64,000 nt of DNA. It comes from a bacterium. Its GTDB lineage: Bacteria > Patescibacteriota > Patescibacteriia > Patescibacteriales > Patescibacteriaceae. This document shows, piece by piece, positions 51,406 to 58,250 of the stretch. Below the pieces are notes generated by a model, which saw only the letters and a program-made list of their open reading frames with translations, had not been told where the DNA came from and did no database searches. The number at the start of each line of letters is the position of its first letter. Within the stretch, counting starts at the first letter, position 1. The DNA lies in NCBI GenBank assembly GCA_029570385.1, contig JAKPXD010000015.1, positions 1 through 64,000 on the forward strand. Direction: 5' to 3'. Position numbers and translations under genes: made by a program.

Positions 51406-52020
51406 ATGGTTATTATTTATCATTACTGGTTCATGCTAGACCAAATACTAACTATTCTTATTGCCTACCAATATTGGGCTTTACTACTTATTGTTTTTCT
51501 TGCCGCCTTATTTAATATTGCGCCGGCTAGCTCAGCCTTGATTGCCGCTGGTGCGCTAGTTGCTTTAGGTTATCTGGATTATTCTTTAGTTTTTTTGTTT
51601 GGTCTGGTTGGTTCTGTTGTTGGTGATTTGTTATCCTATAGCTTGGCTTTTATTTATGGCCAAGATGTATTAATTCGTCTTGGTTTTAAGCGCCTGCTCA
51701 AGTCAAATAAATTTCAACAAATTAACAGGGTTTTTACAGCTCATTCCACGCGCACCATTTTTGTCAGCCGTTTTTTCTTAACCAGCTTCGGTCCGCTTAT
51801 CAACTTAATTGCCGGCTTAGCGCGGTCCGATTTTAAAAAATTTATTATTTGCAGTTTGTTCGGCCAGATAATTTATGTTACTTTATTGACTGGCATTGGT
51901 TATGTCGGCGCTCGCCATTGGCAGTATATTTCTAATTTTTATGGCTATCTAGCCTTAATCTTGGTGATCATAGCGGTTTATTGGCTGTATCGTCGTTTTT
52001 TCCGTCGAGCCGTAACTTGA
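51406..52020 (+). CDS. DedA/SNARE-associated (VTT) family membrane protein
   Basis: 204 residues, about five to six hydrophobic segments. SALIAAGALVALGYLDYSLVF gives the first VTT element. FVSRFFLTSFGPLINLIAGLAR is the core landmark, followed by LTGIGYVGARHW. DedA proteins help flip undecaprenyl or other phospholipids and keep membrane homeostasis. The start is uncertain: ATG 51406 (MVIIYHYWF) or an internal ATG at 51433 (MLDQILTIL). It ends with a basic tail (YRRFFRRAVT). Confidence 0.8.
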   Translation: MVIIYHYWFMLDQILTILIAYQYWALLLIVFLAALFNIAPASSALIAAGALVALGYLDYSLVFLFGLVGSVVGDLLSYSLAFIYGQDVLIRLGFKRLLKSNKFQQINRVFTAHSTRTIFVSRFFLTSFGPLINLIAGLARSDFKKFIICSLFGQIIYVTLLTGIGYVGARHWQYISNFYGYLALILVIIAVYWLYRRFFRRAVT

Positions 52021-52029
52021 TTATTATTG

Positions 52030-52110
52030 TTATAAATAGTTTTCCGCCAAGCGAACATCAATAGAGGCGATGCTGAGATGGCTGGTATTGATGAAGTTCA
52101 GGTTAAAATT
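52030..52110 (-). pseudogene. Possible gene remnant
   Basis: The minus strand is open for 26 codons between two stops and reads NFNLNFINTSHL then SIASIDVRLAENYL-stop, with sensible codon use but no start codon. It may be the decayed C-terminus of a former gene and lies in the 145-base gap before the zinc-ribbon gene. A chance open frame cannot be ruled out. Confidence 0.22.
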
Positions 52111-52165
52111 TTAAGCACAATGTGGTAAAATACTATTAATTAACTTAATTAAATAATTAGTTGTT

Positions 52166-52690
52166 ATGAAAGATTTTAATCGAGGTGATGGAGGTGGTCG
52201 ATTCAATGGACCAAGAAGTTTGAACAATCAGCATAGCTCTTATCCTAACCATCGGTTTAGTCGAGCTATACATTCGGCGATTTGCGCTGATTGCGGCCAA
52301 CCTTGCGAGGTGCCGTTTAAACCTAGCGGTGATAAACCAGTTTATTGTTATAATTGTTTTGGTAAAAAATCCGCTTTTGACAGCGGTCGTTTGGCCAAAC
52401 GACATTCAGCCCGACCCAGTTTCCAGCACAATGAACAAGATCGGTTGGCTAGCTTTATCAATAACCAACAACAACAATTGGTCATACTTAATACTAAGCT
52501 TGATAATATTTTAAGATTATTGACTGCAAAACCGGCTAGCGATCAATCTCTTGAAAGAGCCGCCAAAGACAAAGAAGAACATCCCGTCAGTAAAGAGGTT
52601 AAAAAAGATGTCAAAAAAGAAACTACGGCCAAGAAAGTTGCTACTCCGAAAAAAGCAGTCAAAAAAGTTGTTGCTAAGAATAAAAAATAA
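52166..52690 (+). CDS. CxxC...CxxC zinc-ribbon protein with Lys-rich tail
   Basis: 174 residues. Residues about 1-30 are Gly/Arg/Asn-rich and disordered. A zinc ribbon follows: CADCGQPCEVPFKPSGDKP then VYCYNCF, two C-x2-C pairs. A short coiled coil (LASFINNQQQQLVIL) precedes a Lys/Ala/Val/Glu tail (KKVATPKKAVKKVVAKNKK). The ribbon has the same spacing and several identical residues as the C-terminal ribbon of the TraD-like ATPase at 36085. Basic tails like this often bind nucleic acid. Function unknown. Confidence 0.7.
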   Translation: MKDFNRGDGGGRFNGPRSLNNQHSSYPNHRFSRAIHSAICADCGQPCEVPFKPSGDKPVYCYNCFGKKSAFDSGRLAKRHSARPSFQHNEQDRLASFINNQQQQLVILNTKLDNILRLLTAKPASDQSLERAAKDKEEHPVSKEVKKDVKKETTAKKVATPKKAVKKVVAKNKK

Positions 52691-52701
52691 ATTGGTAGAT
52701 A

Positions 52702-52725
52702 AAAAAGGAGCTGGCCTTGGCTCCT
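52702..52725 (+). repeat. Small hairpin before the ABC-F gene
   Basis: AGGAGC and GCTCCT form 6 pairs around an 8-base loop about 40 bases before ATG 52763. No T-run follows, so it is not a typical terminator. It may be a leader element. Confidence 0.3.
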
Positions 52726-52762
52726 AATTGAAGATTAAAGAGTTTTTAAAGACTTTAAAGAC

Positions 52763-54223
52763 ATGGCTGAAGAAGCAATTTTAAGATTTGATCAAGTCAG
52801 TTTTGAATATGTTCATAAAAAGCCGATATTAGATGAGGCTAGTTTTGTGGTCCGTAAGGGGGCTAAAATTACTCTGATGGGTCAAAATGGCGCTGGTAAG
52901 AGCACTATTTTCGGCTTAATTAAGGGTGAGCTTCAGCCAAAACATGGCCAAGTTTCAGTGACGGCTGGCGCGACCATTGGCGCGGCTCGCCAGATGATTG
53001 CTCAGGAGCATTTAGGATTGACCATTGAGGATTATTTTGCCACCGCTTTCGATGTTGTCCCTGGTAATCTCAAGAGCCGGATTAGTAAGGTTTTGGAAGC
53101 GGTTAATTTGGATATTCCTTTAGACAGAATCGTTGGTCAAGCCTCTGGCGGCCAGCAATCGCGGTTGCTTTTGGCCTATTCTTTGATTCAGGATCCGGAC
53201 ATTTTGCTATTAGATGAACCGACTAATAACTTGGATCGGCAGGGGATTGATCACTTGGTAACTTTTTTGATCATGTATGATAAAACAGTTATTGTTATTT
53301 CCCATGATGCCGATTTTTTGAATTGTTTTACTGAAGGCGTTATTTATTTAGATATTTTTACTCATCAAACCGAGCTTTATGTTGGCGATTATTATTCCGT
53401 TGTTGCAGAAATCCAAAAGCGGATTGAGCGGGAAGTGATGCAGAACGCCCAATTAGAAAAAAAAATTCAGGACCGCAAAGAAAAGGTTAATTTTTTTGCC
53501 AATAAGGGCGGTAAAATGCGCAAATTAGCCCAAAAGATGAGAGAAGAAACTGCGGAATTGGAAGAAAACAAGGTTGATGTTCGGCGTGAAGATAAAACTA
53601 TTCGGCGTTTTGAGATTCCGGCCCAAGAGAATATCAAGGGTGATATTGTTAATTTGCGTAAAGTGATGGTTATTAAGAATCAGCAACCGGTTTGGTGCAA
53701 TATTGATAAATCGCTGGGTCGTCAGAGTCGTCTTTTGGTTACCGGTCCCAACGGTATTGGCAAGAGTAATTTGCTTAGGAGTTTGGTAAACAAGTCAACC
53801 GCCGATAATACCATCGCTCCTCAGGTGACTATTGGCTATTATAGTCAAGATTTTTCAGCTCTGGATTTTCAGCAGACAGTTATTGATTCATTGCGTAGTA
53901 TTTTAGCTGAGGGCATTAATGAACAAGAAATGCGCTCAACCGCTGCCGGTTTTTTTATAACTGGCGATTTAATGGAACGCCACATTGGGCAGCTATCTGA
54001 GGGACAAAAGGGTTTACTATCTTTTGCTCGTTTAGTCTTAATGAAACCGGGTTTATTAATTCTTGATGAACCAACCAATCATATTAATTTCCGTCATATT
54101 CCGATAATTGCCGAGGCGATTAATAATTATCAGGGGGCAATTATTATGGTTAGTCATATGGCTGATTTTGTTAAAGACATTGAATTTAGCGATCAGCTCA
54201 ATTTAGGGAATTTACTAGCTTAA
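52763..54223 (+). CDS. ABC-F family ATPase
   Basis: 486 residues, two ABC domains and no membrane domain. NBD1 has GQNGAGKST, ASGGQQSRLLLA and LLDEPTNNLD. A charged helical linker (about 215-275) joins NBD2, with GPNGIGKSN, an atypical LSEGQKGLLSFAR signature (SEGQ instead of SGGQ) and ILDEPTNHI. ABC-F proteins bind the ribosomal E site and aid stalled or antibiotic-blocked translation, or set elongation fidelity (EttA/Uup type). The linker is short. Confidence 0.9.
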   Translation: MAEEAILRFDQVSFEYVHKKPILDEASFVVRKGAKITLMGQNGAGKSTIFGLIKGELQPKHGQVSVTAGATIGAARQMIAQEHLGLTIEDYFATAFDVVPGNLKSRISKVLEAVNLDIPLDRIVGQASGGQQSRLLLAYSLIQDPDILLLDEPTNNLDRQGIDHLVTFLIMYDKTVIVISHDADFLNCFTEGVIYLDIFTHQTELYVGDYYSVVAEIQKRIEREVMQNAQLEKKIQDRKEKVNFFANKGGKMRKLAQKMREETAELEENKVDVRREDKTIRRFEIPAQENIKGDIVNLRKVMVIKNQQPVWCNIDKSLGRQSRLLVTGPNGIGKSNLLRSLVNKSTADNTIAPQVTIGYYSQDFSALDFQQTVIDSLRSILAEGINEQEMRSTAAGFFITGDLMERHIGQLSEGQKGLLSFARLVLMKPGLLILDEPTNHINFRHIPIIAEAINNYQGAIIMVSHMADFVKDIEFSDQLNLGNLLA

Positions 54224-54278
54224 GGCCAACTATTTGGCTGGCCAAACTATAATATGCCAAGTAGACTCACTAGATTAA

Positions 54279-55511
54279 ATGTTTAGTATGTTAAGAGCAA
54301 TTAACAATAAATTGATCAGAAAAAATTTGACTCATAATTTTCGGATGATTTATTTTAGCCGAATTACCCTTAATTCAGCAACTCAATTATTGGGTCTCTT
54401 CTTGCCGATTTTTTTGTATCAATTTTTAGATTTTAGCCTATTTTGGGTTATTGTTTATTATCTAATTTCTGATTTGCTGTATGCTAGTCTGGTGGCGGTT
54501 GGTTGTCGGCAAATCATGAATCGGTTTGGTATTAAGCGGTCATTGCAATTGAGTGTTTTTTTTGGCGCCGCTTTTTATGCTGTTTTCTTTTTAATCAATC
54601 ATTATATTGCTCCCCATAATCAATTAGTGGAAGGTTATCAGTTATGGTGGTTGGCGCCCACCATTTTCTTTTCTTTATTTTTTCGTCTAACTCACTGGAT
54701 TCCTTTTCATACTAATGTAGCTAAATTGACCGAACGCCATATTCGGGCTAGTCAGCTTAGTTTTATGGAGGCCACTATGATGGCCTTAGGCGCAGTGATG
54801 CCAATTGTCGGCGGTCTAGCCCTAGAATATCTTGGTTATAGTACATTATTTTTTTTGGCGGTCAGTATTTATTTAATTTCTTTAATTCCCTTCAGCCAAT
54901 TACCGCAAGTAAAAGAAAAATTTTCTTGGACTTACCGAGAGACCTGGCGACATTTTTTGTCCAAGAAGATGCGCGGTAGCGTTTTAGCCTATGCCGGAGA
55001 TGGTGCGGAAAATGTAGTCGGATCCATCATTTGGCCAATTTTTATTTGGCAGTTATTGTCTGGTAACTATTTGCAAGTCGGGGCTATTTCTTCGGTTATT
55101 ATTTTGGCGACTATTGTTTTACAAATTATGGTTGGCAACTTGATAGACAATCTGCCCAGTCGTCGCTGGTTGCGCTATGGCACTGTTCTTTATTCTTTTG
55201 GCTGGGTGCTGAAAGCTCTAATTAATAGCGCTTTTCAGGTTTTCTTGTTTTCGACTTATCATAATTTGAGCCGAGTTTTTGCTCGCACCTCTTTTGATGC
55301 CCTCAATTATGATATCGCCGCCGATCAGGGTCATTATGTTGACGAATATACGGTTATTCGCGAGATGGCCATTGTTTTTGGCAAGGCGTTAATGTGTATC
55401 TTTATTATTTTAATTAGTCCATTTTTGGCTTTGCGTTATTTATTCCTAGTAGCCGCTCTGGCTTCTTTGCTGATGTCATTATTAAAGCCGGATCAGCTGG
55501 TTGATAATTAG
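54279..55511 (+). CDS. MFS-type transporter
   Basis: 410 residues with about 10-12 hydrophobic helices typical of the major facilitator superfamily. The loop after helix 2 is GCRQIMNRFGIKRSLQLSVF (RxGxKR-like), and a second copy occurs in the C-terminal half (NLIDNLPSRRWLRYG). SFMEATMMALGAVMPIVGGLALEYLGY is the helix 4-5 region. The substrate is unknown. Two start codons are in frame (54279 and 54288). Confidence 0.75.
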   Translation: MFSMLRAINNKLIRKNLTHNFRMIYFSRITLNSATQLLGLFLPIFLYQFLDFSLFWVIVYYLISDLLYASLVAVGCRQIMNRFGIKRSLQLSVFFGAAFYAVFFLINHYIAPHNQLVEGYQLWWLAPTIFFSLFFRLTHWIPFHTNVAKLTERHIRASQLSFMEATMMALGAVMPIVGGLALEYLGYSTLFFLAVSIYLISLIPFSQLPQVKEKFSWTYRETWRHFLSKKMRGSVLAYAGDGAENVVGSIIWPIFIWQLLSGNYLQVGAISSVIILATIVLQIMVGNLIDNLPSRRWLRYGTVLYSFGWVLKALINSAFQVFLFSTYHNLSRVFARTSFDALNYDIAADQGHYVDEYTVIREMAIVFGKALMCIFIILISPFLALRYLFLVAALASLLMSLLKPDQLVDN

Positions 55512-55602
55512 ATCAGCGCTTATTTTTTTATTCTGTCAGTTTCGTTATTTATTTCAATGAAGCGAATTAAGACATTAATACCCAATTTATTTAGTTTTGT
55601 GC

Positions 55603-55608
55603 TATAAT
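55603..55608 (+). promoter_or_regulatory. Extended -10 promoter of the SIMPL gene
   Basis: TGC-TATAAT at 55600-55608; no good -35 is visible. The ATG is 20 bases downstream. Confidence 0.45.
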
Positions 55609-55627
55609 ATTAGCGTAACTATTAATC

Positions 55628-56380
55628 ATGAATAAATTTATGAAGCAAGCTCATTTTATTATGTCTCTAGCTGCTTTATTGGCGGTGACGGCCATTGTTA
55701 TTACTGCCTTAGTTACCACCAATAAAACTAATAATCAGGATCGCTTCTCGTCCAACGGCTCGGGAACAGTTTATGCCAAAGCCGACATTGCCAATATCCA
55801 AGTTGGTTTTAAGAGTGGTGTTAAAAAAACAGCGGCTGAAGCCACGACCGAAAGCACCGCCAAGATGAATAATATTATTGCCGCTCTTCAGAAATTAGGT
55901 ATTGAAGAAAAAGATATCAAGACTAGCAATTATAATCTTAGTCCTAGCTATAATTGGACCAATACCAAGGGGCAAGAATTGGTTGGTTATGAGGTGTCGC
56001 AAAATTTGACTTTGAAAGTTCGTGATTTGAATAAGATTGGCGATGTTATTGCTCGGACCACTGAGCAGGGCGCTAACCAGATTGGCAATGTCAGTTTTAC
56101 CATTGATGATGAATTTGAGTTGCGCAATCAGGCTCGGGAGTTGGCCATTCAGCAAGCTAAAGAAAAGGCCGCCTTGATTGCCAAGCAATCAGGCATGAAG
56201 CTCGGCGAAATCAAGGGTGTCTATGAGAACACTGATTTGGAGCGACAACAGGCAGCTTATTCTAATACTAAAATGATGATAGATAGCTCTATCGCGGGCG
56301 CTGAATTAGCCACGCCATCGGTTCAAGTTGGCCAAAATGAAATTAGAGCTGAGGTGACCTTGATGTATGAAGTCAAGTAA
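55628..56380 (+). CDS. SIMPL-domain (DUF541) protein
   Basis: 250 residues with an N-terminal signal anchor (IMSLAALLAVTAIVITALVTT). The SIMPL core is clear: GSGTVYAKADIANIQVGFKSG (landmark VYAKAD), KTSNYNLSPSYNW, EVSQNLTLKVRDLNKIGDVI and a C-terminal NEIRAEVTLMYEVK. The family forms oligomers on the outer face of the membrane; E. coli YggE is a relative linked to oxidative stress. The function here is unknown. It is followed by a DUF5652-like gene. Confidence 0.87.
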   Translation: MNKFMKQAHFIMSLAALLAVTAIVITALVTTNKTNNQDRFSSNGSGTVYAKADIANIQVGFKSGVKKTAAEATTESTAKMNNIIAALQKLGIEEKDIKTSNYNLSPSYNWTNTKGQELVGYEVSQNLTLKVRDLNKIGDVIARTTEQGANQIGNVSFTIDDEFELRNQARELAIQQAKEKAALIAKQSGMKLGEIKGVYENTDLERQQAAYSNTKMMIDSSIAGAELATPSVQVGQNEIRAEVTLMYEVK

Positions 56381-56405
56381 TTTTATTAATCGTTCAACAA
56401 TTTTT

Positions 56406-56636
56406 ATGTCCGATTTAATTCAAGTTATTAATACTAATCCCTATTTAAACCTATTGATCGCTTCATGGGTTTTGTCCTGGAAAGGCGTAGCTCTTTGGAA
56501 AGCCGCTCGGCGTAAGCAAAAATGGTGGTTTATTCCTTTACTGGTTATCAATACTGTCGGTTTATTTGAGATAGTTTATATTTTTATCTTTAGCAAAATT
56601 AAACCAAAAAGACCAGCAAAAGACAACTGCGTCTAA
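56406..56636 (+). CDS. Small two-helix membrane protein (DUF5652-like)
   Basis: 76 residues from ATG 56406, preferred over an in-frame ATG at 56367 that overlaps the SIMPL gene. Helix one is PYLNLLIASWVLSWKGVALW, then a basic loop (KAARRKQKWW) and helix two FIPLLVINTVGLFEIVYIFIF. This is the compact pattern of the CPR family named DUF5652 (from memory), related to the PLD N-terminal region. No role is known. Confidence 0.75.
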   Translation: MSDLIQVINTNPYLNLLIASWVLSWKGVALWKAARRKQKWWFIPLLVINTVGLFEIVYIFIFSKIKPKRPAKDNCV

Positions 56637-56649
56637 AGGAGCATTTGTC

Positions 56650-56678
56650 TTGACAGTAGTTGGTTTTTATGTTATAGT
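56650..56678 (+). promoter_or_regulatory. Sigma70 promoter of the CAP-domain protein gene
   Basis: TTGACA (56650-56655), 17 bases, TATAGT (56673-56678), about 30 bases before ATG 56709. Confidence 0.7.
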
Positions 56679-56708
56679 TTTAGGCTAAAAAAATACGGTT
56701 AAAATATA

Positions 56709-58145
56709 ATGAAAAAATATAGTTTTTTTGATTATTTAAAGAAAAAACAAGAATTTGAACAAGCTCGTCGAGCTGGTCAAAAGTTTTTAGATTCAGATCA
56801 AGACCGTTTAACTGATTTTGAAGAAATTAATTTGTATGGCACTGATCCGCATAATCCTGATTCTGATTTTGACGGAGTTAGCGATGGTGATGAAGTTATG
56901 GCCAATCGTAATCCGCTCGGGGCTGGAAAACTTCGTGATTTATTTGTTCCCTGCGCTCAAAACGACTACGCACCAGAAATTTTAAGGCCGCGAAGAATTG
57001 CTTTTCATGTTGTTAGCTTGCTGGCTATCAAGCTGATCTTAATGTCATTTATTATTTTTTATCCACTTTCCGCTTGGCTAAGCCCTGACATATCGCTTAA
57101 TGAGGCGCGCAAGGTTATTGATTTAACTAATGAACTTAGAAAAAAATTAAAACTTGAAGTTTTAGTTGAGAATAGTCGCTTAACTCAGGCTGCTTGGCAA
57201 AAAACTCAGGACATGTTGATTAATCAATATTTTGCCCACCTTAATCCGTCAGGCCAAGATTTAAGCTATTGGATTAATAAAAATGGCTATAAATATTCAA
57301 TAATTGGCGAAAATTTGGCTATGGGCTATGTGACAGCCAAGGATGTTGTTACGGCTTGGTCGAAAAGCCCAACTCATTATCGGAATATTGTTGATCGTAA
57401 TTTTAAGGAAACTGGCGTGGCCATTGGCGATGGTCGTTTTAAAGAGGTGGATACGGTTTTTATGGTGCAGTATTTTGGTCGCCCCGCTCTTGTTAAAAAC
57501 AGCTCAGCCAAAGCCGCAGCCGCTCCCTCCAAAAGAACCACTGCCAAAAAGAACGCACGGCAATTAGCCAGTGCCGCCAAGAGCGTTAAGGGTGATAGAG
57601 CTTATTCTATAGAATCGGCAGAAATAAATAAGTTCAAAACAGGCACCATTAGCATTAAAAAAGATGCTTTTAGTAAAACTGCCACTATCAAAACCGAGGT
57701 GGTTTTACCGGCGGAGACCATCGCTGCGACCGTTATTATTAATAATCGAGAGCTGGAACTAACCAAGTCTTCGGCGGAAGATTATTGGTCAGGTGTGGCT
57801 CTAATTAGTTCCGACGAGGAAAAAGAGATTTTTTCACCATTAGTGCCGGCGACTTTATTGACTGAAGATAATTTGGGCCAACAAAATATTTATCAATTAG
57901 ATTGGAATGAGATCAAGCCAATCAAAACTTCAATTTGGGAAAAATACTTTCTTTTTAAGAGAAACCCAACCAATAATATGCTGCCGATTTTAATTTTCGG
58001 TAATTTTTATTTCAAAATTCTTTTTGTGGTTTTTTCTTTAGCCGCTATTCTAAATATTGTTGTTAAAATAAAGAAGCAAAAATTAGAACTTATTCTTGGC
58101 AGTTTTGGCATTATTGTTTTATTAGCTATTTTTATTTTATTTTAA
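56709..58145 (+). CDS. CAP-domain membrane protein with calcium-type repeats
   Basis: 478 residues. After a charged start come Asp-rich thrombospondin type 3-like repeats (SDQDRLTDFEE and DSDFDGVSDGDEV, residues about 30-65) ending ANRNPLGAGKL, then a membrane helix (LIFIMSFIIFYPLSAWL-like, about 105-125). A CAP/SCP domain follows at about 135-260 (YFAHLNPSG, GENLAMGY, TAWSKSPTHYRNI, GVAIGD). A basic linker, an Ig-like region (about 330-410) and two C-terminal helices complete it. CAP proteins often bind lipids or act as metal-dependent enzymes; the job here is unknown. Confidence 0.8.
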   Translation: MKKYSFFDYLKKKQEFEQARRAGQKFLDSDQDRLTDFEEINLYGTDPHNPDSDFDGVSDGDEVMANRNPLGAGKLRDLFVPCAQNDYAPEILRPRRIAFHVVSLLAIKLILMSFIIFYPLSAWLSPDISLNEARKVIDLTNELRKKLKLEVLVENSRLTQAAWQKTQDMLINQYFAHLNPSGQDLSYWINKNGYKYSIIGENLAMGYVTAKDVVTAWSKSPTHYRNIVDRNFKETGVAIGDGRFKEVDTVFMVQYFGRPALVKNSSAKAAAAPSKRTTAKKNARQLASAAKSVKGDRAYSIESAEINKFKTGTISIKKDAFSKTATIKTEVVLPAETIAATVIINNRELELTKSSAEDYWSGVALISSDEEKEIFSPLVPATLLTEDNLGQQNIYQLDWNEIKPIKTSIWEKYFLFKRNPTNNMLPILIFGNFYFKILFVVFSLAAILNIVVKIKKQKLELILGSFGIIVLLAIFILF

Positions 58146-58164
58146 GCTTGTTATTTTGCAAGTA

Positions 58165-58194
58165 TTTGACAAATAAGTCAAAAGATAATAGTAT
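58165..58194 (+). promoter_or_regulatory. Promoter and dyad of the large surface-protein gene
   Basis: TTGACA (58166-58171), 17 bases, TAGTAT (58189-58194). A perfect inverted repeat TTTGAC-N6-GTCAAA (58165-58182) covers the -35 and could be an operator. A weaker AT palindrome lies just before the ATG at 58251. Confidence 0.5.
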
Positions 58195-58250
58195 TAAAAT
58201 ACTTTATATTAATTTATTAAAATTGTTAAAAAAATAATTTAAATTATTTT

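Noticed and set aside
56645-56656. TGTC-TT-GACA dyad at the -35 of the CAP gene
   Set aside because: Only 4 bp per half; too short to separate from chance given that TTGACA itself supplies one half.
58231-58250. AT-only palindrome before the large surface-protein gene
   Set aside because: Pure A/T sequence forms such palindromes easily; no other support.
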